Source: an uncultured Lentisphaeria bacterium (GTDB lineage Bacteria; Verrucomicrobiota; Lentisphaeria; Victivallales; UBA1829). From it: a stretch of DNA of 27,019 nucleotides. Within the stretch, counting starts at the first letter, position 1; every line of letters begins with the position of its first letter. The translations under genes were made by a program, and so were the position numbers. Positions 8,039 through 15,947 of the stretch are shown one piece after another. The notes beneath the pieces were generated by a model. That model saw nothing but the letters and a program-made list of their open reading frames with translations, was not told where the DNA came from and made no database searches. The stretch covers positions 1 through 27,019 of the forward strand of contig CAJMAW010000027.1 of assembly GCA_905211485.1 (NCBI GenBank), in the 5' to 3' direction.

Positions 8039-8194
8039 ATGTTCCGGAATATGGCAGGAGAGAATCTGCGGAATGCAGTCTGCAGTGTTTTTTTTGAACT
8101 CGGATTGGCGGGAATCAGACTTTTGAGAGAGAGTCCTGTCCTCCTCCCCTCCGGAGAAGCTTTCATTCAAATGACGCGAAAGAGAGGCTTATGA
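8039..8194 (+). CDS. Small ORF (51 residues) translationally coupled to rmlB
   Basis: I do not recognise this protein. The ATG at 8039 is preceded by a perfect AGGAGG six bases upstream, the strongest ribosome site of this operon. The frame runs 51 codons (MFRNMAGENL... to ...MTRKRGL), and its TGA overlaps the rmlB ATG as ATGA, the same overlap used between rmlA/rmlC and rmlC/rmlD. It has a moderately hydrophobic middle and a basic end. It could be a true small protein, a leader peptide that couples translation into rmlB, or a chance frame. The ribosome site plus the overlap make it worth annotating. Confidence 0.5.
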   Translation: MFRNMAGENLRNAVCSVFFELGLAGIRLLRESPVLLPSGEAFIQMTRKRGL

Positions 8195-9288
8195 ATCGTA
8201 TTCTTGTAACCGGAGGGGCCGGCTTCATCGGTTCCGCCGTGGTTCGGCAGATCATCCGGGAAAGCGCGGATGAAGTCTGCGTGGTGGACAAGCTGACGTA
8301 TGCGGGAAATCTGGCCTCCCTGAGAGAAGTGAGTTCATCGCCCCGCTTCCGTTTTGAAAAGGTGGACATCTGCGACGGAGAGGAATTGAATCGTGTGTTT
8401 TCCGAATTTCACCCGACGCATGTGATGCACCTGGCCGCCGAATCCCATGTCGACCGTTCCATTGACGGCCCGGGAGAATTCATCCGGACCAATATCGTAG
8501 GCACCTATGTTCTGCTGGAAGCCGCGCGCTGTTACTTTCAAACCCTTCCGGAAGCGGAGAAGGCAAACTTCCGTTTCCACCATATTTCCACGGATGAGGT
8601 CTACGGCGAACTGAAGGATGAAAAGGACTTTTTCCGTGAGACCACGCCTTATGCACCCAGTTCGCCCTATTCGGCGTCAAAGGCGTCCAGCGATCATCTG
8701 GTGCGTGCCTGGAAAAGGACCTTCGGGCTGCCGACCCTTGTGACGAATTGTTCCAACAACTACGGTCCGTACCATTATCCGGAGAAGCTCATTCCCCTGA
8801 TGATTCTCAATGCTCTCGACGGCAAGGTGCTTCCCGTCTACGGGCAGGGCGAGCAGATCCGGGACTGGCTCTATGTGGAGGATCATGCCCGCGCCCTTTG
8901 CCTTGTGGTGACAAAGGGAATTCCGGGGGAAACCTACAATATCGGCGGGCACAATGAAAAAAAGAATATCCAGGTGGTGAATACCGTCTGCGATCTTCTG
9001 GATGAAATGAGTCCGCGGGCAGGAGGGGGATCCTACCGGGAACAGATTCGTTTTGTCCAGGATCGTCCGGGGCATGATTTCCGTTATGCCATAGACGCGG
9101 GAAAAATCGCGCACGAACTCGGCTGGACTCCCCGGGAGACTTTTGAATCGGGAATGCGCAAAACGGTGCGCTGGTATCTCGAAAACAGGGATTCCTGGTG
9201 CCGGGAAGTGCTGTCGGGAAAATACGATGAAAGAGAGCGTCTTGGGACAGCTGGGAAAGAAGGAAAAGAAGGAGGGAAAACGGCGTGA
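8191..9288 (+). CDS. rmlB: dTDP-glucose 4,6-dehydratase
   Basis: Second step of dTDP-L-rhamnose synthesis: converts dTDP-glucose to dTDP-4-keto-6-deoxyglucose with bound NAD. The 365-residue protein is an extended short-chain dehydrogenase: Rossmann motif GGAGFIGS (about 8-15), LAAESHVDRS (about 81-90), the ISTDEVYGEL catalytic Thr-Asp-Glu segment, and YSASKASSDHLV carrying the YxxxK pair. NNYGPYHYPEKLIPL and RDWLYVEDHARA are also typical. A charged tail (ERERLGTAGKEGKEGG) extends past the usual end. Ribosome site is GAGAGG. First of four overlapping rml genes. Confidence 0.95.
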   Translation: MNRILVTGGAGFIGSAVVRQIIRESADEVCVVDKLTYAGNLASLREVSSSPRFRFEKVDICDGEELNRVFSEFHPTHVMHLAAESHVDRSIDGPGEFIRTNIVGTYVLLEAARCYFQTLPEAEKANFRFHHISTDEVYGELKDEKDFFRETTPYAPSSPYSASKASSDHLVRAWKRTFGLPTLVTNCSNNYGPYHYPEKLIPLMILNALDGKVLPVYGQGEQIRDWLYVEDHARALCLVVTKGIPGETYNIGGHNEKKNIQVVNTVCDLLDEMSPRAGGGSYREQIRFVQDRPGHDFRYAIDAGKIAHELGWTPRETFESGMRKTVRWYLENRDSWCREVLSGKYDERERLGTAGKEGKEGGKTA

Positions 9289-10160
9289 TGAAAGGTATCG
9301 TGCTTGCCGGAGGCGCGGGGACGCGTCTTCACCCGATAACGCAGGGAGTTTCCAAGCAGCTGCTCGGGATCTATGACAAGCCCATGATCTATTATCCGAT
9401 TTCGGTTCTGATGCTTGCGGGGATCCGGGAGATCCTCGTCATCACGACTCCGGAGGATCAGCCTTCGTTCCGGAGACTGCTCGGGGACGGTTCCCGTTTC
9501 GGAGTCCGTTTTTCCTATGCCGTGCAGCCGGCTCCGGAAGGACTGGCGCAGGCGTTCCTGATCGGGGAGGGGTTCATCGGAAAGGATTCCGTCGCACTGG
9601 TGCTTGGGGACAATATTTTTTACGGCGCGAATCTGAGCCGTCTGCTGAGGAAGGCCGTGGAGCGTGAACGCGGAGCGACCATATTCGGTTATTATGTCTG
9701 CGATCCCGAACGATTCGGAGTCGTGGAGTTCGATGCGGATGGGCGTGCGGTCTCCATTGAGGAAAAACCTCTTCGCCCGAAATCCCATTATGCGGTCACC
9801 GGACTGTATTTTTATGACAACGATGTGCTGTCCATTGCAAAAAATATCACCCCTTCTGCGCGCGGGGAACTTGAAATCACTTCCGTGAACCAGCATTATC
9901 TGGAACGGGGGGATCTGCACGTGGAAATTCTCCGGCGCGGCTATGCGTGGCTGGATACCGGGACCCATGATTCGATGCTGGATGCCGCGAATTTCATCCG
10001 GACCGTCGAGACCCGGCAGGGCCTCCAGATAGCCTGTCTTCAGGAAATCGCCTATGAGAATAAGTGGATGACCGCCGATCAGATCCGTGCCAGCATCGGA
10101 GACATGGCAAAGACAAAATACGGACAGTACCTGGAAAACATGATCGGAGAAGACAAATGA
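9288..10160 (+). CDS. rmlA: Glucose-1-phosphate thymidylyltransferase
   Basis: First step of the pathway: glucose-1-phosphate + dTTP to dTDP-glucose. The 290-residue protein begins MKGIVLAGGAGTRLHP, the nucleotide-binding signature, followed by SKQLLGIYDKPMIYYP, LGDNIFYG (metal-binding Asp), EEKPLRPKSHYAVTGLYFYD and AWLDTGTHDSML. I chose ATG 9288 because it gives the family's exact N-terminus. A GTG at 9285 is also possible and has better spacing to the GGAGG at 9271-9275. The start overlaps the rmlB stop (TGATG). Confidence 0.95.
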   Translation: MKGIVLAGGAGTRLHPITQGVSKQLLGIYDKPMIYYPISVLMLAGIREILVITTPEDQPSFRRLLGDGSRFGVRFSYAVQPAPEGLAQAFLIGEGFIGKDSVALVLGDNIFYGANLSRLLRKAVERERGATIFGYYVCDPERFGVVEFDADGRAVSIEEKPLRPKSHYAVTGLYFYDNDVLSIAKNITPSARGELEITSVNQHYLERGDLHVEILRRGYAWLDTGTHDSMLDAANFIRTVETRQGLQIACLQEIAYENKWMTADQIRASIGDMAKTKYGQYLENMIGEDK

Positions 10161-10729
10161 ATGTGATTCCCGCCGGAATTCCGGAAGTGCGGATTCTCGA
10201 ACCGAAGGTGTTCGGGGATGCCCGCGGCTATTTTTTTGAATCGTGGAACGAGGCCGCATACCGTTCCGCAGGCATAGACTGCGTCTGGGTTCAGGACAAT
10301 GAATCCCGTTCGCGCAAAGGCGTGCTCCGCGGACTTCATTACCAGGCTCCGCCCTATACCCAGGCAAAACTGGTGCGGGTAATTTACGGCGCGGTGCTGG
10401 ATGTGGCGCTGGACATCCGCAAAGGGTCTCCGACCTTCGGAAAACATGTGGCTGTGGAGCTTTCCGGAGAGAACAAGCGCCAGCTCTTTGTTCCCCGGGG
10501 GTTCGCACATGGATTCGCCGTTCTCTCGGACGACGTGGTGTTTGCATACAAGTGCGACAATTTCTATGCACCTTCTCATGAACGGGGAATTGCATTCGAC
10601 GATCCCGCTCTCGGCATCGACTGGCGCATAGATCCATCCGCTGCGCTGCTTTCCGACCGTGACCGCCGTCATCCGCTTCTTTCCATGGCGGAAGTCTTCC
10701 GCTTCGCAGAAAAGGATTACGAACAATGA
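10157..10729 (+). CDS. rmlC: dTDP-4-dehydrorhamnose 3,5-epimerase
   Basis: Third step: epimerises dTDP-4-keto-6-deoxyglucose at C3 and C5. The 190-residue cupin shows FGDARGYFFESW, LRGLHYQ with catalytic His61, Lys71 of AKLVRV, FVPRGFAHGF and the tyrosine of VFAYKCDNFY. Start ATG 10157 overlaps the rmlA stop by four bases. The frame is open further upstream, but that reading runs inside rmlA and does not match the family. Confidence 0.95.
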   Translation: MNVIPAGIPEVRILEPKVFGDARGYFFESWNEAAYRSAGIDCVWVQDNESRSRKGVLRGLHYQAPPYTQAKLVRVIYGAVLDVALDIRKGSPTFGKHVAVELSGENKRQLFVPRGFAHGFAVLSDDVVFAYKCDNFYAPSHERGIAFDDPALGIDWRIDPSAALLSDRDRRHPLLSMAEVFRFAEKDYEQ

Positions 10730-11595
10730 GAAAAGTCCTTCTGACCGGAGGCCGCGGCATGCTGGGAAGAACCATCTGCTGCGTTCTCAACAACTTTGAA
10801 TTCATCCCCAGTGATCTTCCTGAGGGAGACATCACCGATCCGGAAGGATTTGACAGCCTTCTGAAGCAGACCCGTCCCGACGCCGTCATCCACTGCGCGG
10901 CAATGACCGCCGTGGATCAGTGTGAAGAGAGCGGCCCCGCCGGAGAAGATCTGGCCTGGCGCCTGAATGCGTACGGTTCTGCCGTGGTGGCCGCCGCCTG
11001 CCGGAGAAATGCGGTCCGCATGATTGCCATTTCGACCGATTATGTCTTCGACGGCGCTCTGGAGCGTCCCTATCATGAATTCGATCTCCCGGACGGCGGA
11101 AGAACCGTTTACGGCCGCAGCAAATGGGAGGGCGAGCGTCAGATCCGTTCCCTTTGCCCCGACCATCTGATCTGCCGCGTTTCCTGGCTCTACGGATTCG
11201 GCGGACCAAGCTTCGTCCATGCGATGCGGAAGCTGGCAGACGGATCCAGACCTGAACTCAAAGTCGTTTCCGATCAGATCGGGAATCCCACCAGTGCCAT
11301 CGCTGTGGCTCGGAAGCTCGGAGAACTGCTCGAACGTCCCGCTCTGAACGGGACGTTCCACCTGACTTGTGAGGGAGAGGCTTCCTGGTATGATTTCGCC
11401 TGTGAGATCTTTGCTCTTTCAGGCATTCCTCAGAAAGTCGTTCCCTGTTCGACCGCGGAATTCCCGAGAAAGGCTCCGCGGCCCGCAAATTCCAGACTCG
11501 AAAAAAGAATGCTCCGTCTCGCCGGACTTTCTCCCATGCCGCACTGGAAGGAGGCTCTTGCTGAATTCCTGCCTCTGGAATTTCCCGCTTCCTGA
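10726..11595 (+). CDS. rmlD: dTDP-4-dehydrorhamnose reductase
   Basis: Last step: NAD(P)H reduction to dTDP-L-rhamnose. The 289-residue extended SDR has TGGRGMLGRT for cofactor binding, HCAAMTAVDQCE, the ISTDYVFDG catalytic threonine region and VYGRSKWEGE with the YxxxK pair. The C-terminal half contains SDQIGNPTSA and FHLTCEGEASWYDFA, typical of RmlD. It overlaps rmlC by ATGA, completing an uninterrupted B-A-C-D set. Rhamnose would feed O-antigen, capsule or glycan decoration, but no glycosyltransferase lies in the window. Confidence 0.95.
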   Translation: MRKVLLTGGRGMLGRTICCVLNNFEFIPSDLPEGDITDPEGFDSLLKQTRPDAVIHCAAMTAVDQCEESGPAGEDLAWRLNAYGSAVVAAACRRNAVRMIAISTDYVFDGALERPYHEFDLPDGGRTVYGRSKWEGERQIRSLCPDHLICRVSWLYGFGGPSFVHAMRKLADGSRPELKVVSDQIGNPTSAIAVARKLGELLERPALNGTFHLTCEGEASWYDFACEIFALSGIPQKVVPCSTAEFPRKAPRPANSRLEKRMLRLAGLSPMPHWKEALAEFLPLEFPAS

Positions 11596-11742
11596 AGAGA
11601 GAGAAAAAAAGACTGTTTCTTTCTCCCATCCCCTGATCTGTGTGATGAGGAGACTTGCCGCTTTTTCCGTTTTTCATCTGCAATCCTTCTCCGCCTTGGG
11701 GAAAACAACAGGCGGGAAGAAGAAGCGGGAAAAACCGGAGAA

Positions 11743-13161
11743 TCAGAAGCGGAAATCGCGCTTTCCCTCATGAAGCTCCGTGAGGTGTTTCCGAGCGATT
11801 TCCCGGATTTTCTCATTCGGGATGCGCAGGAGTTCCTCGGCAATGAGCTTTTCGCCTTTTTCCCTGGTATCCGGTGAGGCATAATCCTCGAGATATTCCT
11901 TGAGAGTCATCAGCGCGTTCGGCTGACAGCAGTTTGCGATCTGCCCGGACTTAACCAGTTTCATGAAGCGGTCTCCGGTTCTTCCCTCACGGTAACAGGC
12001 GGTGCAGAAACTCGGGATGTATCCGAGGGAGAGGAGCCAGTTTACGACCTGGTCCAGAGTGCGCGTATCGCTGACGTCGAACTGGGCGGAGTTTTCCTCC
12101 TCAGATTCCTGATGAACGTATCCGCCGACGCTTGTGCGCGATCCTCCGCTTATCTGAGAGACTCCCAGACGCAGCACCTTCTCCCGTGCCGCCTTCGATT
12201 CCCTTGTGGAAATGATCAGCCCCGTATATGGGACCGCGATGCGGAGCACGGCCACGATCTTTTCAAAGATTTCATCAGAAATGGCATTGGTGAAACAATC
12301 CGGATTGATATCGTCCGCGGCGCGGATGCGGGGGACGCTGATGGTGTGCGGGCCTACGCCCTTGGCCGCTTCCAGATGTTCGGCGTGCATCAGAAGCCCC
12401 GTGAAGTCATAGCGGTAGAGGTTCAGACCGAAGAGCACGCCGCAGCCGACATCGTCGATTCCGCCGTCCATGGCGCGGTCCATGGCTTCCGTGTGATAGG
12501 CGTAGTCGTGTTTGGGGCCGGTGGGATGCAGTTCCTCATAGGCCTTCTTGTTGTAGGTTTCCTGGAAGAGGATGTAGGTGCCGATTCCGGCTTCCTTGAG
12601 CTTCCGGTAATTCTCCACGGAGGTGGCGGCGATGTTCACGTTGACGCGGCGGATGGCGCCGTTCTTGTGTTTGATGCTGTAAATGGTCCGGATGCTTTCC
12701 AGAACATATTCGATCGGATTCATGACGGGATCCTCGCCGGTCTCAAGCGCCAGACGTTTATGCCCCATGTCCTGAAGAGCGATCACTTCCTGGCGGATTT
12801 CCTCCTGTGAGAGTTTCTTCCGGCGGATGTGCTTGTTTTTCAGATGATAAGGACAGTACGTACACCCGTTCACACAGTAGTTGGAAAGATACAGCGGCGC
12901 AAACATGACAATGCGCTTCCCGTAAAACTTCAATTTGATTTCATGCGCCAGATCGAAGATTTCCCTGTTCTTTTCCGGGATGTCGCATTCCAGGAGCAGG
13001 AGTGCCTCGCGGTGGCCGAGTCCTTTGCAGGAACGGGCTTTTTCAAGGATGGAGGAAATGAGTTCGCTGTTGTGCTTGTTCTTCTCGGCGAATTCGATGC
13101 TGGCGAGAATTTCGGCATCGTCGATGAATTCTTCGGCTTTTGACGATTTCGGATCATACAT
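11743..13161 (-). CDS. hydG: [FeFe]-hydrogenase H-cluster radical SAM maturase HydG
   Basis: Cleaves tyrosine to p-cresol, CO and cyanide, building the organometallic synthon of the hydrogenase H-cluster. The 472-residue length is standard. The radical-SAM motif CVNGCTYC places Cys96, Cys100 and Cys103 on the first cluster. Near the C-terminus CTAC...C (Cys386, Cys389 and Cys412; CX2CX22C) binds the second, auxiliary cluster specific to HydG and absent from ThiH. LETGEDP and SRTSVGGY also fit. Start ATG has GGAGG upstream and overlaps the regulator gene by 8 bp. HydE, HydF and the hydrogenase are not in this window, so the maturation genes are split in this genome. Confidence 0.95.
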   Translation of the reverse strand: MYDPKSSKAEEFIDDAEILASIEFAEKNKHNSELISSILEKARSCKGLGHREALLLLECDIPEKNREIFDLAHEIKLKFYGKRIVMFAPLYLSNYCVNGCTYCPYHLKNKHIRRKKLSQEEIRQEVIALQDMGHKRLALETGEDPVMNPIEYVLESIRTIYSIKHKNGAIRRVNVNIAATSVENYRKLKEAGIGTYILFQETYNKKAYEELHPTGPKHDYAYHTEAMDRAMDGGIDDVGCGVLFGLNLYRYDFTGLLMHAEHLEAAKGVGPHTISVPRIRAADDINPDCFTNAISDEIFEKIVAVLRIAVPYTGLIISTRESKAAREKVLRLGVSQISGGSRTSVGGYVHQESEEENSAQFDVSDTRTLDQVVNWLLSLGYIPSFCTACYREGRTGDRFMKLVKSGQIANCCQPNALMTLKEYLEDYASPDTREKGEKLIAEELLRIPNEKIREIARKHLTELHEGKRDFRF

Positions 13162-13441
13162 GGCAAGTTTCCTCCGCAGCGCGTTTCCCGTGCTTTTTTG
13201 AATAAACTGTTTTGACGCTTACACCCTTGAGCATGCCGAGCTTCCCGGAAATGGAGCTTGCCGTATCGCGCGGCGCATCAATGACAAGGCTGATGATGCA
13301 GACCCCCTGTTCCCGGTAGGGAATGCCCATTCTGCCGACAATGCAGTCCCGGTATTCGTGCAGGATTCTGTTGATTTCCTCCGTTGCGTCCTGATTTTCG
13401 ACAATGATGCCGATCAGTGAGATCCCGTTTCCTGAATGCAT
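13154..13441 (-). CDS. TM1266-family iron-only hydrogenase system regulator
   Basis: Small ferredoxin-like-fold (ACT/NikR C-terminal-like) protein habitually encoded beside hydrogenase maturation genes and thought to be regulatory; biochemical role not established. The 95-residue protein reads SLIGIIVENQDATEEINRILHEY, GRMGIPYREQGVCIISLVID and LGMLKGVSVKTVYSK, a beta-alpha-beta-beta-alpha-beta pattern. I place the start at ATG 13441, because the GGAGG ribosome site lies just upstream of it. A TTG at 13459 opens the frame earlier but includes that ribosome site in the coding region. The stop overlaps hydG, indicating translational coupling. Confidence 0.85.
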   Translation of the reverse strand: MHSGNGISLIGIIVENQDATEEINRILHEYRDCIVGRMGIPYREQGVCIISLVIDAPRDTASSISGKLGMLKGVSVKTVYSKKHGKRAAEETCHV

Positions 13442-13490
13442 GGCGTTTCTTTCCTCCAATACTTAGTTATTTGATGTGTGTCTGATGTTC

Positions 13491-13534
13491 ACAAAAAAAC
13501 AATCCCCGAAGTCCATATGCCGGACTGCGGGGAT
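13491..13534 (-). terminator. Leader terminator / putative attenuator upstream of the TM1266-hydG operon
   Basis: On the minus strand a stem ATCCCCG + AGTCC pairs with GGACT + CGGGGAT (13502-13508 and 13510-13514 with 13522-13526 and 13528-13534, one internal mismatch, 7-nt loop) and is followed by TTGTTTTTTT. It lies between the candidate promoter (13732-13760) and the ATG at 13441, so it either ends a separate small RNA or acts as an attenuator. A 7-nt sequence further upstream in the transcript (GCGGGGA, 13600 to 13594) is complementary to the 5' arm and could form an antiterminator. Confidence 0.65.
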
Positions 13535-13731
13535 GATGAAGAAAGCGCAGATGAAGAAAAACACCGTCTGCCTGTTTCCTCGATCCTGATTCTTCCCCGC
13601 CCGGACTTTTTCCCTCCCGGCGCGTCAGCGTGGATCAGAGAGCATTTCTGCTTGCTGAAGAAAGAAAGTACCCCCCTTTGCGGTGGCGCGGAGCCCTCCG
13701 CATCGGGAATGTCATTCTTTTCATTCCCTAT

Positions 13732-13760
13732 ACTGTATCATTCGACGAGCTGTTTTGCAA
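13732..13760 (-). promoter_or_regulatory. Candidate promoter of the TM1266-hydG operon
   Basis: Minus-strand TTGCAA (13760-13755), 17-bp spacer, TACAGT (13737-13732). Transcription from here gives a leader of about 285 nt. An inverted repeat TCCCGGA/TCCGGGA (13762-13790) abuts the -35 box and could be an operator. Confidence 0.45.
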
Positions 13761-13761
13761 G

Positions 13762-13790
13762 TCCCGGATTTTGCATCCGGAGGTCCGGGA
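13762..13790. repeat. Inverted repeat next to the hydrogenase-operon promoter
   Basis: TCCCGGA (13762-13768) pairs with TCCGGGA (13784-13790). A nested alternative CCGGAT (13764-13769) / ATCCGG (13775-13780) uses some of the same bases. The position, directly upstream of the candidate -35 box, suits an operator or activator site. Confidence 0.4.
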
Positions 13791-13955
13791 ATGATTTCTT
13801 AATCGTTTTCTTCCATAATCTTTCTTTTTTTCTTTTCTTTTTTCCTTTTTCTTCTTCTGAGAGGCGGATTTTCTCCGCGAACCTCTGATTTTGCCTGATT
13901 TTCTGTTTTGTTTCCGTGAAAAGGTTTTTCCGGGCTGGATAAAATGAAGGGGGGC

Positions 13956-13971
13956 GATATATTATCAGGAA
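13956..13971 (+). repeat. 16-bp AT-rich motif, copy 2 of 2
   Basis: Exact copy of 246-261 (GATATATTATC...). It lies in the intergenic region about 390 bp upstream of the MATE gene and may mark its promoter. No -35 hexamer is shared with copy 1. Confidence 0.35.
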
Positions 13972-14357
13972 CGAGGCATTCTCCGTCTTACTATTCAGAC
14001 AGCAGAAAACAGGGAGTGTTCGGCATGTCCGGCCCGGAAGGTCTGTTTTCCTTCCAGGATCCGGGTATGTATCCCTTCGGGGTGGAGTTCCCCTTCATTA
14101 CCTTTTTTTCAGACAATTTTCCCCTCATCCCGCACGGCTGAAAAGATCTCTCATGGTCTGTCGCCGCCCCCGGATATGCTCCGGAAGGGAAGGTCAGTGC
14201 TGCTGGAGTGCGCTGGGGGAGGTCGGGCAGCGTGATGAGAGAAAGGGAAAAAAGAAGAAAGGGAAAGACATTGCTGTCATGGCTGTCTGGAAAAGAAGAC
14301 TTGCTGAGAAGGCATTTTCGGCTGTCCGGATGAGAGAAAAGAGAAAGGACTTTCCCG

Positions 14358-15830
14358 ATGTGGAAGAATGGATTGACACGTTATTTTACTTTTCGCCAGT
14401 TTCACGAACCCGGAGGCTATCTGGAGATCTGGCGGATCGGCTGGCCGCTGATTCTGCTCAATGCGAGCAATACGATCATGATGATTACGAACCGTATTTT
14501 CCTGGCGCGGAATTCTCCGGAGGAAATTGCGGCGGCGATGCCGACGAGTCAGCTTTTCTTCACCATGATGGCTTTTTTTCTGGTCACGACAGGTTTTACG
14601 GCGACGGTCGTTGCCCAGTCCCACGGGAGCAGAGACCGTGCAGGATGTGTCCGGGCGACGTGGAACGGATTTTATTTCGGAGTCATGGTTGCCGCTCTTC
14701 TTGCAGTGGCTCTTCCCGTGGCGGGCAGATGGATCTTCCTGCATAACGGTCACGATCCGCGGATTGCCGGGTACGAACTGGAATATTTCACCGGGATGTC
14801 CGCCTGTGCGGGATTCACCTGCATGGAGACCGCCTTCCTCTGCTTCTTCACGGGACGCGGGAAGACCCAGGTTGTGGCTTTCATCAAAGGTTTCGGCTGT
14901 CTGCTCTGCATTCCGTTGAACTATCTGCTGATTTTCGGGGCTGCCGGACTTCCGGCGCTGGGGATCCTGGGGGCCGGAATTGCCAATTCGATGGCGAATT
15001 TTGTCACGATGCTCATGGCGTTCTGCTTTTTCTTTTTCACCCCGCAGCGGGAGTATCCCACTCGCAGCTGCCGTGAAATGAAATGGGAGTATATCAGGAA
15101 GCTGCTCTTTTTCGGGACTCCCGCAGGACTGCAGACCTTCATCCGGAACGTGGCCTTCGCCATTGTGGTGATGATGATCGGACACATCGGGAACGAACCT
15201 CTGGCGGCGACAAGTATCGCCCTGTCTGTCAACATGATCGGCACCATGCCCATGATCGGGCTTCTGGACGCGACCAGTATCGCGACGGGGCAGTACATCG
15301 GCTCCGGCCGTCTTCTTGTGGCCGAACGCATTGCAGGGCGTTCCTTCCGCATGTTTCTGCTGTGGCTGATTCTGCCGTCCTTTTTCTATATTTTCTGTCC
15401 GGAACTGCTGATTCATCTTTTCAGTTCCAATCAGAGCGGAGTGACGGGGATGCGTTTTGATGTCATCGCCTCGCAGGTGAAGGTGATTCTGCTGATGGCC
15501 GTCTTCTTCAACATCATGGATGGGCTCCGTTTCATTACCCTCGGCAGTCTCCGCGGTGCCGGGGACACCAAAGTGACACTCTGCATCGGTCTTGCCACTT
15601 CCTGGCTTCTCCAGATTCCCGGCACAATTCTTCTGATTTATGTGTTTAACGCTTCCGTGACGGCAGTCTGGGCGTTTCTTTCCTTTTACATTGCGGTGGA
15701 CGCGTTTTTCATGCTGCTCCGCCGGAGGAGCGGCGCCTGGAAGACCATTCGCGTGATCGACCTGCCCGCACCGCAGACGGAAACGGCCGCGGACTGCGTC
15801 GCCGCCACCGAAGCCAGAGTGCGCCTCTGA
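14358..15830 (+). CDS. MATE family efflux transporter
   Basis: Inner-membrane antiporter of the multidrug and toxic compound extrusion family, driven by sodium or protons. The 490-residue protein has about twelve hydrophobic segments in two homologous halves. The first contains IWRIGWPLILLNASNTIMMITNRIFLA and SHGSRDRAG; the second has FGTPAGLQTFIRNVAFAIVVMMIG, GLLDATSIATGQYIGSGR and LGSLRGAGDTKVTLCIG, all family hallmarks. A basic, polar 30-residue tail is cytoplasmic. Ribosome site AAAGGA precedes the start. Substrate is unknown. The N-terminal 20 residues are polar, so this start, rather than an upstream one, looks right. Confidence 0.9.
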   Translation: MWKNGLTRYFTFRQFHEPGGYLEIWRIGWPLILLNASNTIMMITNRIFLARNSPEEIAAAMPTSQLFFTMMAFFLVTTGFTATVVAQSHGSRDRAGCVRATWNGFYFGVMVAALLAVALPVAGRWIFLHNGHDPRIAGYELEYFTGMSACAGFTCMETAFLCFFTGRGKTQVVAFIKGFGCLLCIPLNYLLIFGAAGLPALGILGAGIANSMANFVTMLMAFCFFFFTPQREYPTRSCREMKWEYIRKLLFFGTPAGLQTFIRNVAFAIVVMMIGHIGNEPLAATSIALSVNMIGTMPMIGLLDATSIATGQYIGSGRLLVAERIAGRSFRMFLLWLILPSFFYIFCPELLIHLFSSNQSGVTGMRFDVIASQVKVILLMAVFFNIMDGLRFITLGSLRGAGDTKVTLCIGLATSWLLQIPGTILLIYVFNASVTAVWAFLSFYIAVDAFFMLLRRRSGAWKTIRVIDLPAPQTETAADCVAATEARVRL

Positions 15831-15947
15831 AAAAACAAAGAATAAAGAGTACTGCCGGAAGACGCCTGATGCCTTACGCGATTCCCGGGGAAAAACCGGC
15901 CCCGCGGAGAAGAAAAGAAGTCATAGCGGAACGGAGATGAGATTCCC

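Larger units (their letters stand above)
13535..14357. other. Long gene-poor region between the divergent TM1266-hydG operon and MATE
   Basis: No gene I can support lies here; several frames are open but their translations are low-complexity and unlike any family. The minus strand of the left part is the hydrogenase leader and promoter. A GCGGAG/CTCCGC palindrome sits at 13688-13701. Positions 13803-13858 are a nearly pure pyrimidine tract on the plus strand. The second copy of the 16-bp motif is at 13956-13971. The last 200 bp before the MATE start are purine-rich without recognisable structure. Confidence 0.6.

Noticed and set aside
9084..10889. 601-codon open frame on the minus strand over rmlA and rmlC
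   Set aside because: It is fully antisense to clear rml genes, its translation is Arg/Pro-rich without family motifs, and it is explained by GC-biased codon use of the real genes.
11600..11742. Bidirectional terminator between convergent rmlD and hydG
   Set aside because: A/G- and C/T-rich stretches look suggestive, but no stem longer than a few pairs could be formed convincingly.
13575..13620. RNase P RNA-like string (GAGGGAAAAAGTCCGGGC on the minus strand) in the hydrogenase leader
   Set aside because: It resembles the GAGGAAAGTCC core but has two extra bases, and the other conserved RNase P segments (ACAGAAA-type and the 3' pairing strand) are missing.
13478..13888. 136-codon plus-strand ORF opposite the hydrogenase leader
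   Set aside because: No ribosome site, starts within the terminator region, and ends in a Phe/Ser-rich stretch created by the pyrimidine tract.
14153..14357. Riboswitch (cobalamin or guanidine type) before the MATE gene
   Set aside because: A few G-rich words look suggestive, but no conserved riboswitch core could be matched.
14277..15416. 379-codon minus-strand open frame over the MATE gene
   Set aside because: Antisense shadow with His/Arg/Gln-rich low-complexity translation; the plus-strand MATE protein has clear family motifs.
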